DNA of 64,000 nt from Mesorhizobium sp. WSM3860 (GTDB lineage Bacteria; Pseudomonadota; Alphaproteobacteria; Rhizobiales; Rhizobiaceae). The position numbers and the translations under genes are program-made. The DNA is taken from NCBI RefSeq assembly GCF_002294995.1, contig NZ_NSGF01000021.1, positions 1 to 64,000 of the forward strand, in the 5' to 3' direction. The notes under the pieces were generated by a model. It was not told the origin of the DNA. It saw only the letters and a list, made by a program, of their open reading frames with translations, and searched no databases. Shown here one piece after another: positions 10,396 through 18,702 of the stretch; position 1 is the stretch's first letter, and the number at the start of each line of letters is the position of its first letter.

Positions 10396-10614
10396 ATGAA
10401 GAAGCTCATGACGATGGCCCGGCAGTTCCGCGACGACGAAAACGGCGCTGCTATGGTCGAATATTCTATCCTTCTCGGCATCATTGCGGTTGCAGTCGTT
10501 CTGACGGTCATCGCGATCGGCGGCTGGGTCACGGGCCGTTTCACCGGCCTTTGCACCGCGCTTGACGGGACCAACATCGGCTCCTGCAACGCAGCCACCG
10601 GTGTCGGCACCTGA
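10396..10614 (+). CDS. flp: Flp/PilA-type major pilin prepilin
   Basis: A 72-residue Flp-family prepilin. The leader MKKLMTMARQFRDDENG ends at the conserved Gly, and the mature start AAMVEYSILLGII carries the Glu-Tyr pair that defines Flp pilins (G-XXXX-EY). A single hydrophobic helix follows, then a short tail with two cysteines. CpaA should cleave after the Gly. The ATG at 10396 is preferred because AAGGGAG lies eight bases upstream. It is the first gene of the rightward operon, and a strong hairpin follows its stop by nine bases, which could raise pilin transcript abundance over the downstream assembly genes. Confidence 0.95.
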   Translation: MKKLMTMARQFRDDENGAAMVEYSILLGIIAVAVVLTVIAIGGWVTGRFTGLCTALDGTNIGSCNAATGVGT

Positions 10615-10623
10615 TGTTTTTCA

Positions 10624-10655
10624 GCGTCAGGCCCGGGCTTGCCCGGGCCTGACGC
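10624..10655 (+). terminator. Perfect 15-bp stem-loop between flp and cpaB
   Basis: GCGTCAGGCCCGGGC (10624-10638) pairs perfectly with GCCCGGGCCTGACGC (10641-10655), leaving a two-base tt turn (about four bases once the tightest pair opens). There is no U-tract, so it may act as a partial terminator or as a 3' stabiliser of the flp message rather than as a classical intrinsic terminator. It begins nine bases after the flp stop. Confidence 0.7.
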
Positions 10656-10711
10656 CTATAAAGGAACTGGGGCATTGTGCCGGGCAACTGGCCTTTTTGG
10701 GGTTTGGGCTT

Positions 10712-11746
10712 ATGCGTGCCAACACGATCATCATGATTATTCTCGCCGGCGTGTTCGGCGTCGTCGCGGTTGTCCTCGCCAATATGTGGCTTGCCGGTCA
10801 GCGCAGCGCGATGGCACAGGCGAATGGCGTGCAAGCAGGCACCCTGGTCGTCGCGGCAATGCCGCTGAAATTCGGCGACGCATTGAGCGCCGACAAATTG
10901 CGCGAAATTCCTTGGCCCGCCGGCGCAGTCCCGGCCGGGTCTTTCAAGACGGTTAAAGATGCTCTGGCCGGCAATGGCGCCAGGCAGGCGCTGCAATCCA
11001 TCAGCGCCAACGAACCGATCCTCTCAGCCAAGATCACCGGACCAGGCCAGCGGGCCACCCTGTCGGCGGTGCTGGGAGAGGGCATGAAGGCCGTGTCCAT
11101 TCGCGTCAATGACGTGCTGGGCGTCGCCGGCTTCGTCTTCCCGGGCGACCGGGTCGATGTGTTATTGACGCGCACGGTGCGCGATGGGGGCGGCGGGGAA
11201 AAGAGTTTTGTCGACGTGCTCCTACAGAGCGTCAAGGTGCTTGCGATCGACCAGGTTGCGGACGAGAGCAAGGACAGCCCGACCGTGGCCAAGGCAGTGA
11301 CGGTCGAGGTCGACACCAAGGACGCACAGAAGCTGACTTTAGCCGCCGGAGCGGGTCAGTTGTCGTTGGCCCTAAGGCAGGCCGCAGGCAGCCGGGGAGA
11401 AACGACAGAGCGAGTGACCCTCGCCGACCTGATCGGCGATACTCCGGAAGACGTCGCCAAGCGGCAGGCGGAGCTCGATAGGCAGAAGGCCGCGGACGCT
11501 GCCGCCGCCGAAGACCGCAAGCGCGCCGACGCCAAGATCGATGGGCTGGCACAGGCCGTTGAGCGGGTCGGAACCCAGATCGATCAATTGAGCAAGGTGA
11601 AGCCCACTGTGGCACCCGCACCACAACCTCAAGAAGTTGTAAAGGAAGTGGTCAAATATGTGCAGCCGGAGCCGCCGGCCCGCGCTACAATCGGTGTGTT
11701 TCGAGGTGTAAAACTCGAAACATATGATGTGCCGCGGCTAAAGTAA
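10712..11746 (+). CDS. cpaB: Flp pilus assembly protein CpaB (RcpC)
   Basis: From the ATG at 10712 this is a 344-residue protein beginning MRANTIIMIILAGVFGVVAVVLA, a signal anchor. A SAF-like domain (about 45-110, TLVVAAMPLKFGDALSADKLREIPWP) is followed by the RcpC/CpaB domain (GEGMKAVSIRVNDVLGVAGFVFPGDRVDVL, about 125-155). The C-terminal ~110 residues are charged and helical (DRQKAADAAAAEDRKRADAK), likely a coiled coil. CpaB is periplasmic and helps gate or stabilise the secretin. I rejected a start at 10562 because it would span the flp stop and the hairpin. Confidence 0.92.
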   Translation: MRANTIIMIILAGVFGVVAVVLANMWLAGQRSAMAQANGVQAGTLVVAAMPLKFGDALSADKLREIPWPAGAVPAGSFKTVKDALAGNGARQALQSISANEPILSAKITGPGQRATLSAVLGEGMKAVSIRVNDVLGVAGFVFPGDRVDVLLTRTVRDGGGGEKSFVDVLLQSVKVLAIDQVADESKDSPTVAKAVTVEVDTKDAQKLTLAAGAGQLSLALRQAAGSRGETTERVTLADLIGDTPEDVAKRQAELDRQKAADAAAAEDRKRADAKIDGLAQAVERVGTQIDQLSKVKPTVAPAPQPQEVVKEVVKYVQPEPPARATIGVFRGVKLETYDVPRLK

Positions 11747-11799
11747 CGCTGGCATATTAGGGTGAGGGGCCCGAATCAGCCAGCGAGGGGGTAGCATAG

Positions 11800-13242
11800 A
11801 TGCGTGCGTTCTGGGGACCACTTACGGCGGCTGCTTTGGTATTGTCTTGCGCATTGCCGTTGAGTTTCGCGGCTCGCGCCGCCGACCGCTTCATCGATGT
11901 GTCGAGCCCGTCGCTGCACCGCATCTTCGTGCCCGTTTCGCAATCCGCCACGATCCAGGTCAACGCCACGCTTGGCGATATCGTCGTCGGCGACGAGAAG
12001 ATCGCCGATGCGCAGCCGATGACCGACAAGACGCTCTATGTCATCGGCAAGAGCCTCGGCACCACCACCGTCAATCTGTTTTCCGAGGACAAACGCTCGC
12101 TGGGCACTCTCCAGATCGAGGTCGGCCAGGATGTCAGCGACATGGCGGCCGCCATCCGCCAGGTGGCGCCGAAGGCGCGCATCGAGATCGGCTCGATCAA
12201 CGGCAAGGTTCGGCTGAGCGGCCATGTCAAGGACGCCGCGACGCTGGCGCAGATCGTCGAAGTGACGCAGCAATATGGCCCTGATGCCATCATCAACGCC
12301 GTCACCATCGACGACAGCGAGCAGGTCAATCTTTCAGTGCGCATCCTGGAAGCCAAGCGCAATGCCGGCCGCGATCTCGGTGTCTCTTTAAAGAGCACAA
12401 ACAGGAGCGGCACGACCCGCACTGGAACCGGAATCGCCGCAGTTGATGAGGATGGCGCAGTACTCGGCCCTGGCGATCTTCTGAGCGGTCTGTTGTCCAA
12501 TAGCAGCCCGTTCGGCGCACTGATTACCCGCGTCATCGACAGCAACATCAAGGTCGACCTGATCATCGAAGCACTCGAGTCGAAAGGGGTGGTGCGGCTT
12601 CTGGCCGAACCAAACCTCACCACGGTTTCCGGCGAAACCGCCAGCTTCAACGCCGGCGGCGAGGTGCCGATCCGCAGCGTCAACAGCCAGGGCGAAATCG
12701 AGATCCAGTTCAAGCAATTCGGCGTCAATCTGAATTTCACGCCGGTGGTGTTGGACGACGGCAAAATCCGCATCAAGCTTGCGCCGGAAGTCAGCGACCT
12801 GACCGGCTTCACGCCCGCCGGCGATCCCATCTTCACCAACCGCAAGCTGGCAACCGTGGTCAATCTGCGTGACGGCCAGAGCTTCGCCGTCGGCGGACTT
12901 CTCTCCAGCAAGAACACAAGGCTGCAGGAGCAGGTGCCATGGCTCGGCCAGGTGCCGATCGTCGGCGCGCTCTTCCGTAACTCGAGCACGCAGAAGGAAG
13001 AGACCGAGCTGGTGGTCATCGTCACTCCGCATCTGGTACGGCCGACGAAACCCGGCGAGCAGCTTGCGACACCTTTCGACAAGACGAAGCCGTCCAACGA
13101 TCCGGAATTGTTCCTGCTCGGCCAGCTCGAAGTCAGCAAGGACATGATCAGGAAATATGAGCACGGCGACGGCGTCACCGGTCCCTATGGCCACATGCTG
13201 GATGTGAAATCGAAGGACAAGCTGGTCTATGTCAAGAAATAA
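11800..13242 (+). CDS. cpaC: Outer-membrane secretin CpaC (RcpA)
   Basis: A 480-residue protein with an N-terminal signal peptide (about 1-28, cleaved after ARA). Residues about 30-105 form the pilus-associated N domain (IQVNATLGDIVVGDEKIADA), followed by a BON-like module (about 110-170) and the secretin core from about 185, including VRLLAEPNLTTVSGETASFNAGGEVPI and QVPWLGQVPIVGALFRNSS. It forms the outer-membrane ring through which the Flp fibre passes. The end overlaps the next gene by 14 bases. Confidence 0.94.
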   Translation: MRAFWGPLTAAALVLSCALPLSFAARAADRFIDVSSPSLHRIFVPVSQSATIQVNATLGDIVVGDEKIADAQPMTDKTLYVIGKSLGTTTVNLFSEDKRSLGTLQIEVGQDVSDMAAAIRQVAPKARIEIGSINGKVRLSGHVKDAATLAQIVEVTQQYGPDAIINAVTIDDSEQVNLSVRILEAKRNAGRDLGVSLKSTNRSGTTRTGTGIAAVDEDGAVLGPGDLLSGLLSNSSPFGALITRVIDSNIKVDLIIEALESKGVVRLLAEPNLTTVSGETASFNAGGEVPIRSVNSQGEIEIQFKQFGVNLNFTPVVLDDGKIRIKLAPEVSDLTGFTPAGDPIFTNRKLATVVNLRDGQSFAVGGLLSSKNTRLQEQVPWLGQVPIVGALFRNSSTQKEETELVVIVTPHLVRPTKPGEQLATPFDKTKPSNDPELFLLGQLEVSKDMIRKYEHGDGVTGPYGHMLDVKSKDKLVYVKK

Positions 13243-13522
13243 GCTTCTGCTCGTCCTTCTCGGCACCAGCCTGCTCGCGGGCTGCGCCGCCGACTATCTG
13301 AACAATTACGACACCATGACGCTGGCGTCGGGTGACTCTCAGAAGGCCAATCAGCTGCTGCAGACGGTCGATCCGTACAATCCGGTCTCGAACAACACGG
13401 AGATCGAAGGTGACGGCGCACGTGCTGTCGGCGTGGTTCAGCGGTACAAAGTTCCGCCGCCTCCACCGCCAACAACAAACATGACAGTCAATGTCGGCAC
13501 GTCAGGAGTGACCGCTCCGTGA
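13229..13522 (+). CDS. Small lipoprotein in the CpaD position of the Tad operon
   Basis: This 97-residue protein has a lipoprotein signal (MSRNKLLLVLLGTSLLAGC, Cys 19) and then DYLNNYDTMTLASGDSQKAN, a sequence that resembles the N-terminal part of CpaD-type proteins. The second half contains a run of seven prolines in VPPPPPPTT. A normal CpaD is roughly twice this length, so this is either a shortened CpaD or a distinct accessory lipoprotein replacing it. It overlaps cpaC by 14 bases and ends 66 bases before the TadG-like gene. Confidence 0.78.
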   Translation: MSRNKLLLVLLGTSLLAGCAADYLNNYDTMTLASGDSQKANQLLQTVDPYNPVSNNTEIEGDGARAVGVVQRYKVPPPPPPTTNMTVNVGTSGVTAP

Positions 13523-13588
13523 GTTGAACAAGGGGATGCGGCGGGCAGGCATTCGAGGGGCCTGACACCAGGGGTAGAGAGTAAGGCC

Positions 13589-15142
13589 ATGCTGCGGACC
13601 ATTCGCGCGTTCTGGCACGATCAGAGAGGCATAGCGCTGATCCTCGTCAGTATCATGCTGCCAGCGATCATCGGGTTTTCCCTGCTGGCAATCGACATGA
13701 GCAGGATGAACAACCTGCACAACGACCTGCAGAATGGCACCGACGCTTTGGCGCTCGCCGCCGCCGCCGAGCTTAACGGCAGGTCCGACGCCTGGACGCG
13801 CGCACAAAACGCGTTGGACAATCTCGTCGCCAACGACACGCGGTTCTCGGATGGCGGAACCACAGTGCTGACCACCGGAAACGGAACAGCGACGGTGGAC
13901 CCGACATATTCGGCATGCCGGTCCAAGGGACGAGTTTCCTGGTGCTTCCTTGCAAGCATCCCGGCTAACGACTCGGACCCGATCACAGCTGCCAACTATG
14001 CAGCGTCGGCCGTCGTGACACGGTTTATCCAAGTGAGGGCGCAGCCGGAAACATTCACGGCGATCTTCCCGGTCTCCTTCTCGTCCTCCGGTAGCGCCGC
14101 CGACACCAGCTACAATGTCAGCGCGATCTCGGTTGCCGGCTTCACCTCGGGCGTTTGCAACTACACGCCCGTCTTCATGTGCAATCCTTATGAGATGGTG
14201 AACGGTACCAATTCTGCGGGCGGCGCGACGCTCGAGCAGGCGGTTTCCGATCCGGCTATCCACCGACGCCTCATCGAGCTCCGGATGGTGGGAAACAACG
14301 CCGCCTACGGCCCCGGCAATTTTGGCTTCCTGGCCCCGCCGGATGATGTCGGCAATGGTGCCCAGGCGCTGGCTCAGACGATCGCCACCTCGGCGCCTCG
14401 CGGCTGCTATTCGGCGCAGGGCGTCAGCACAAAGACCGGCCAGAACACCGGACCGGTGCAGGACGCGTTCAATGTACGCTTCGGCATCAAGGCGAGCGGC
14501 AATGCCTTCAACAGCGCCGAGTACGGCCCGGCATCGAATGTCCGAAAGGGAGCTTCGACCGGCGGGAACGGAAATGGAAACGGAAACGGGAATGGCAACA
14601 GCAACCAGTGCCCGCAGTACAATCAGCTGACGTTCAACGCGACAGGGAATATGGGCCTGCCGAGAGACGCGACCACGCCGTATATGGGCGGAAGGATGGG
14701 TGACGGGAACTGGAACCTGTCCGGCTATTGGAGCACCAATTTCGGGGCCACCAGCTACCCCTCTTCGTGGAATACGACCAAGCCGACCCGGTACCAAGTC
14801 TACAAATATGAGAACGCAAACAATCTGATTAGCCACGCTTCAACAGGCGGCGAAGTGGGAACGCCGCCGAGCGCCTGCCAGGCGCCGGTCACGACCGTGG
14901 ACCGCCGCCTGCTCTATGGCGCGATCCTGAACTGCAATGCGCTGCAGGCAGCCGGCAACAACCTAAACGGCAACAGCACCAATCTTCCCGTCGAGGCTTT
15001 CGCCAGCTTCTTCATGACTGAGCCAGTTCCAGGCGCATCGGCAGGCGGGTCCGTCTTTGTCGAGCTCGTCGACATCACCGGTCGCGGCGGTGCAGGAACG
15101 CTCGACAATTTCCTGCGCGACGAAGCGCAGCTCTATCGGTGA
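13589..15142 (+). CDS. tadG: TadG-like pilus assembly protein
   Basis: A 517-residue protein with the TadE/TadG N-terminus: a short cytoplasmic leader (WHDQRG), then a hydrophobic helix (IALILVSIMLPAIIGFSLLAIDMSRM). The large extracytoplasmic part contains the Putative Flp pilus-assembly TadG domain near the N-terminus and cysteines suited to disulfides. A low-complexity Gly-Asn tract, GGNGNGNGNGNGNSN, sits around residue 330. TadG proteins are pseudopilin-like and needed for pilus assembly or adhesion. The stop TGA overlaps the next gene's ATG. Confidence 0.88.
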   Translation: MLRTIRAFWHDQRGIALILVSIMLPAIIGFSLLAIDMSRMNNLHNDLQNGTDALALAAAAELNGRSDAWTRAQNALDNLVANDTRFSDGGTTVLTTGNGTATVDPTYSACRSKGRVSWCFLASIPANDSDPITAANYAASAVVTRFIQVRAQPETFTAIFPVSFSSSGSAADTSYNVSAISVAGFTSGVCNYTPVFMCNPYEMVNGTNSAGGATLEQAVSDPAIHRRLIELRMVGNNAAYGPGNFGFLAPPDDVGNGAQALAQTIATSAPRGCYSAQGVSTKTGQNTGPVQDAFNVRFGIKASGNAFNSAEYGPASNVRKGASTGGNGNGNGNGNGNSNQCPQYNQLTFNATGNMGLPRDATTPYMGGRMGDGNWNLSGYWSTNFGATSYPSSWNTTKPTRYQVYKYENANNLISHASTGGEVGTPPSACQAPVTTVDRRLLYGAILNCNALQAAGNNLNGNSTNLPVEAFASFFMTEPVPGASAGGSVFVELVDITGRGGAGTLDNFLRDEAQLYR

Positions 15143-15687
15143 TGGCCATGAGAAACCCGCTGTCACGCGCGCTGAGCCGTTTTCGTCGTGACGAGCGCGG
15201 CACCGTGCTGGTCGAGATGGCGATCGTAGCGCCCCTGATGTTCATCCTGTCGGCAGGCGTTTTCGAATTCGGCAATCTTATCCATGACAAGCTTCTGATC
15301 GAAGCCGGCCTCGAAGATGGCGCGCGGTTCGCCGCTCGCTGCAACAGCCAGCTTTACACCGATGCCGGACTCACGATTGATTGCGCCAATACCGCCAGGA
15401 ACATTGCCATCTTCGGCAATGTGGCGGGGTCTCCACCGGCACGTGTCCGCGATTGGCGGACAACGGACGTGACGATCAACATCGCCGACCCGGCCACTTG
15501 CAGGAACGCGATCGATCCAAGTACCGGGACCGTCCTCTACCTTTCGACGACAGCCCAGGTCTGCATCGTAAGGGCGTCCGCCACCTATCCCTATGCCAGC
15601 CGCGACAGTGTTGGATTTCTGTCCCTGCTCAATATTTCCGGCATCACACTTTCTGCCAGCCATGAGGAGCGGTTGATCCGGTTCTGA
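15142..15687 (+). CDS. tadE: TadE-like minor pilin/pseudopilin
   Basis: A protein of about 181 residues with the TadE signature: a basic N-terminus (FRRDERG) followed by TVLVEMAIVAPLMFILSAGVFEFG, where the Gly and the Glu+5 mark CpaA processing. The remainder is extracytoplasmic with several cysteines. The ATG at 15142 overlaps the tadG stop by one base (TGATG), and the gene's own stop overlaps the next start in the same way. A GTG at 15139 and an ATG at 15148 are alternative starts. Confidence 0.88.
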   Translation: MAMRNPLSRALSRFRRDERGTVLVEMAIVAPLMFILSAGVFEFGNLIHDKLLIEAGLEDGARFAARCNSQLYTDAGLTIDCANTARNIAIFGNVAGSPPARVRDWRTTDVTINIADPATCRNAIDPSTGTVLYLSTTAQVCIVRASATYPYASRDSVGFLSLLNISGITLSASHEERLIRF

Positions 15688-16328
15688 TGATGCTGAAGCG
15701 ATTCGCAAGATCGGAAGACGGAACGGCAATGGTCGAAATGGCCATCGCTGTTACGCTGTTGCTTACCCTCACTCTCGGCTTTATCGATTTCGGCTATGCC
15801 TTGTACCAGTGGAATGCGGCGACCAAGGCGGTGCAGATCGGGGCGAGGCTTGCCTCCATTTCCGACCCGGTGGCTTCAGCCCTAACTACCGCTGCACCGA
15901 TCTCAAATCCGGGAGCGCCGGTCGCTGCAGGCGCCTATGGCCCGTTTGTCTGCACCTACAGCAGCGGCGGCACCGGCTCCTGCTCCAACGGCGGCAATCT
16001 CAGCCCCGCCGCTTTCAGCCGTATTTTCCGCGGCGACACCGCGAACACCAATGATGATGCCTGCCCTGCCCTGGGCACCAATCAGCGGCCAGGCATGTGC
16101 CACTTCTTTCCGGGGCTGAGGCGAAACAACGTTGTCGTCACCTACGCGGCCACCGGCTTGGGCTATCAGACGCGACTGGGTGGGCCGGTGCCGACGATCA
16201 GCGTCAGTCTGCAGAACATCAGCTTTCAGTTCTTCTTCCTGGGCGGTCTGCTCGGGTTCGGCAATATGACCATGCCTTCCATGCTGAGTACAGTAACGGG
16301 TGAAGATTTAAAGAGTACCTCGCCATGA
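15687..16328 (+). CDS. Second TadE/TadF-like minor pilin
   Basis: A 213-residue protein of the TadE family. The prepilin-like N-terminus is FARSEDGTAMVEMAIAVTLLLTLTLGFIDFG, in which Gly precedes the cleavage site and Glu sits at +5. The extracytoplasmic part is Gly/Pro-rich with cysteines near residues 88, 97 and 123. It is coupled to both neighbours by overlaps: TGATG at its start and four bases with cpaE at its end. By position it corresponds to tadF, but sequence alone does not separate TadE from TadF. Confidence 0.85.
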   Translation: MMLKRFARSEDGTAMVEMAIAVTLLLTLTLGFIDFGYALYQWNAATKAVQIGARLASISDPVASALTTAAPISNPGAPVAAGAYGPFVCTYSSGGTGSCSNGGNLSPAAFSRIFRGDTANTNDDACPALGTNQRPGMCHFFPGLRRNNVVVTYAATGLGYQTRLGGPVPTISVSLQNISFQFFFLGGLLGFGNMTMPSMLSTVTGEDLKSTSP

Positions 16329-17488
16329 ACGCCATCGACACCAGAGTGCTGCCGACGAAACGCAAGCAGGTCGCGCTGTTTTCGTCGGATGCGAATTTCA
16401 GGCACGACGTGACGACCCGGCTCGACGCGCTGGCGATCTACGACGTCAGGGTTTCCGAGGCGGTCGAGTTCCTGAAAGGGCCGCCGGTCGATGCGCGGCC
16501 GGGCATCATCATCCTCGATCTCGGCGATGGCGAGCTGCTCGGCAACAATGCGCTCGTCGAGGCGCGCTCGGCCTGGGCTTCGGTGCCGCTGATCGCGGTC
16601 TCGGGCGAGCTGACGTCGGAGCAGACCCGGGTGCTGGTGCGCATGAATGCGTCGGACTGGCTGCACAAGCCGCTCGACCCCAAGGAGCTGCTCAACGCCG
16701 TCACCTTCCACGACACCGGCAACCAGGGCACCAAGAGCCGCATCGTCACCTTCATTGCCGCCAGCGGCGGCGCCGGCGCGACCACGCTGGCGATCTCGGC
16801 GGCCGAGCATCTCGCCTCCAAATCGGCCGAGCGGGCGGCCTCGACCTGCCTCGTCGACCTCGACTTCCAGAGCGCCAATTGCGGCGCCTATCTCAACCAG
16901 TTCAACCAGTTCGACCTTGCCGGCATCATCGGCCAGCCGGAGCGGCTCGATGTCGAGCTGATGGACGTCATCAAGCTGTCGCGGCCGTCCGGCCTCACGC
17001 TCTATTCCTTCGAGCGGCCGCAATTGCCGTTCGAGCCGCGCGGCGCCGATTTCGTCTTCCGGCTGCTCGACCTCGTCGCCTACCGCTTCGACGACATCGT
17101 CATCGACCTGCCCAACATCGAGACGCCGTGGCACGAGTCGGTGCTGCGCACCAGCGACGAGATCTTCATCGTCTTCGAGCTCAACGTCGCCTCGCTCAGG
17201 CAGGGCAAGCGGCTCTACAAGAAGATCCGCGAATTGCGCGGCAACGGTGTCTCGATCACGCTGGTCGCCAACAAGCACAAGCGCAAATGGTTCGGCAACC
17301 ACTTCTCGCGCAGCGAGCTGGAGAAGATCTTCAAGGCGCCGCATATCAAGTCGCTGGTGCTCGACAACGCGCTGCTCGCCGATGCGCTGAACCGCGCCAT
17401 CCTGCCTTCCGAGGTGGACGGGCGGGCCCGCTTCAACAAGGACCTGAAGCGCATGTTCAAGGAGCGGCTGGACAATGCCCAGCGCTAG
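16325..17488 (+). CDS. cpaE: Pilus polar localisation ATPase CpaE (TadZ)
   Basis: A 387-residue protein with an N-terminal receiver-like domain (about 15-130; ARPGIIILDLGDGELLGNN and WLHKPLDPKELLNAV) and a C-terminal MinD/ParA-like ATPase domain. The P-loop region IAASGGAGATTLAISAAEHL lacks the signature lysine of the deviant Walker A, as in many TadZ/CpaE proteins. The Walker B-like strand STCLVDLDFQSANC follows. CpaE/TadZ targets the pilus machine to a pole. It is the last canonical Tad gene of this operon. Confidence 0.92.
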   Translation: MNAIDTRVLPTKRKQVALFSSDANFRHDVTTRLDALAIYDVRVSEAVEFLKGPPVDARPGIIILDLGDGELLGNNALVEARSAWASVPLIAVSGELTSEQTRVLVRMNASDWLHKPLDPKELLNAVTFHDTGNQGTKSRIVTFIAASGGAGATTLAISAAEHLASKSAERAASTCLVDLDFQSANCGAYLNQFNQFDLAGIIGQPERLDVELMDVIKLSRPSGLTLYSFERPQLPFEPRGADFVFRLLDLVAYRFDDIVIDLPNIETPWHESVLRTSDEIFIVFELNVASLRQGKRLYKKIRELRGNGVSITLVANKHKRKWFGNHFSRSELEKIFKAPHIKSLVLDNALLADALNRAILPSEVDGRARFNKDLKRMFKERLDNAQR

Positions 17489-17538
17489 AGCAATTCCAGG
17501 ACAAGCGCGCAGCGGTTTTCCATCAGGAATTGCGACAA
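17487..17538 (+). repeat. Dispersed palindromic repeat, copy 2 (intergenic)
   Basis: The sequence starts AGAGCAATTCCAGGACAAGC, continues GCGCAGCGGTTTTCCATC and ends AGGAATTGCGACAAA. CAATTCC and GGAATTG are the terminal inverted repeats. It is the opposite-orientation partner of the element at 4185-4235. It begins at the cpaE stop codon and ends six bases before the ATG of the next gene, so it fills the whole intergenic gap. Confidence 0.7.
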
Positions 17539-17543
17539 AGCAA

Positions 17544-18107
17544 ATGCGGCGGATAGCGACAGGCCTCGCCGGCGCCTGCCTGATCGGCATCGCGCTGGCT
17601 GTGCCTTGCGGTTTCGCGGAAGCCGGATCGGGGCCGCCGCCGCTTCCCGCCATGGGCCCCAGCCTGCGCAAGACGGTCGCCTTCCAGACCGGCGAGCAGC
17701 CGGGAACGATCATCATCCGCAAAAACGAGAAGGCGCTCTATCTGGTCAGCAGCAAAGGCCAGGCGCTGCGCTACCAGATCAGCGTCGGCCGCGACGGCTT
17801 CGGCTGGACCGGCACCGTCACGGTCGCAGCCAAGACCGAATGGCCGGAATGGCGCCCGCCCAAAGAAATGCGCGTCCGCCAGCCGGAGCTGCCGGCGATG
17901 GTGCCCGCCGGTCCCTACAATCCGCTCGGCGCCAGGGCGCTCTATCTGTCGCGCGAGGGGCGCGACACGCTCTATCGCATCCATGGCACCAACGATCCCA
18001 AAGGTGTCGGCTTCGACGGCACGTCCGGATGTTTTCGGCTGACGAACACGGATGTGATAGATCTCTTCAAGCGCGTCGCGGTGGGCGCAAAGGTGGTGGT
18101 TGAATGA
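17544..18107 (+). CDS. Exported L,D-transpeptidase (YkuD family)
   Basis: From the ATG at 17544 the protein has 187 residues, starting with a signal peptide (MRRIATGLAGACLIGIALAV..., cleaved after AEA). The YkuD catalytic motif is present: RIHGTND provides the His and GTSGCFRLTN the nucleophilic Cys. The family cross-links peptidoglycan 3-3 or attaches proteins to it in the periplasm. An upstream start at 17475 would translate the palindromic repeat and overlap cpaE, so I reject it. The gene directly follows the Tad operon and overlaps the next gene by four bases, so local cell-wall remodelling around the pilus is a plausible but unproven role. Confidence 0.88.
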   Translation: MRRIATGLAGACLIGIALAVPCGFAEAGSGPPPLPAMGPSLRKTVAFQTGEQPGTIIIRKNEKALYLVSSKGQALRYQISVGRDGFGWTGTVTVAAKTEWPEWRPPKEMRVRQPELPAMVPAGPYNPLGARALYLSREGRDTLYRIHGTNDPKGVGFDGTSGCFRLTNTDVIDLFKRVAVGAKVVVE

Positions 18108-18661
18108 CGATGATCAGCGAGCCGGACATTCCGGCAATCGAACTCAGCGAACAGGAAAAGACGCCGGGCAGGCCGAGCCGGGCGAGAACCATCGGCGCGG
18201 TCGCGGCCGGCGCGGTCCTCGTCACCGCCATCAACGTCACCGCCGCCATCTACCTCTATCGCGGGGTCAACGACCTTCGAGCATTGGAGGCGCGGCTGGA
18301 CCAGCTCGGCCAGTTCGAGCAGCGGATCGGCGCACGCATCGATACCGTCAACAACGGCTTCCAGAGCCGGTTCGAGACGCTGGACCGGCAGCTGCAGGCG
18401 AGTTTCGGCCAGATCAACGGCAATATTGCCCGGCTGGAGCAGGGCCAGCCCGTCGCCGCCGATGCCGAGACGCCGCGGGCGCCAGAGCCCGGTTTCGCCG
18501 GCACGACCGTGGCGGAGGCGTCGGCAGTTGAAAACCCAACCGAGCCCGACTCCGCCGGCGCGCCGGCATTCAAGCGCAAGGCCGCGCCGCCCGGACCCAA
18601 TCCGTCCTATCAGCGCATCCAGCAGGCCGACGGCAAAGTCTACTACAAGAAGATCAACTGA
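18104..18661 (+). CDS. Single-pass membrane protein with coiled coil
   Basis: A 185-residue protein of no named family. A short cytoplasmic N-terminus is followed by one membrane helix (about 28-50, GAVAAGAVLVTAINVTAAIYLY) and a heptad-like segment (LRALEARLDQLGQFEQRIGAR to QINGNIARLEQGQ, about 55-112). A Pro/Ala-rich linker leads to a basic C-terminus. It overlaps the L,D-transpeptidase gene by four bases (ATGA), so the two are co-translated. It could anchor or guide the transpeptidase. Confidence 0.75.
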   Translation: MTMISEPDIPAIELSEQEKTPGRPSRARTIGAVAAGAVLVTAINVTAAIYLYRGVNDLRALEARLDQLGQFEQRIGARIDTVNNGFQSRFETLDRQLQASFGQINGNIARLEQGQPVAADAETPRAPEPGFAGTTVAEASAVENPTEPDSAGAPAFKRKAAPPGPNPSYQRIQQADGKVYYKKIN

Positions 18662-18702
18662 CGCGGCATCGCGATAGCGGAAGGCATTCCGATCAGCACG
18701 GT

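Noticed and set aside
14565-14605. Short GGAAAC/GGGAAT tandem pattern in tadG, first taken for a repeat element
   Set aside because: It is the coding sequence for a Gly-Asn tract within the TadG-like protein, not an independent repeat.
16226-17722. A 498-codon minus-strand frame opposite cpaE
   Set aside because: Antisense shadow of cpaE and the palindromic repeat; no recognisable domain.
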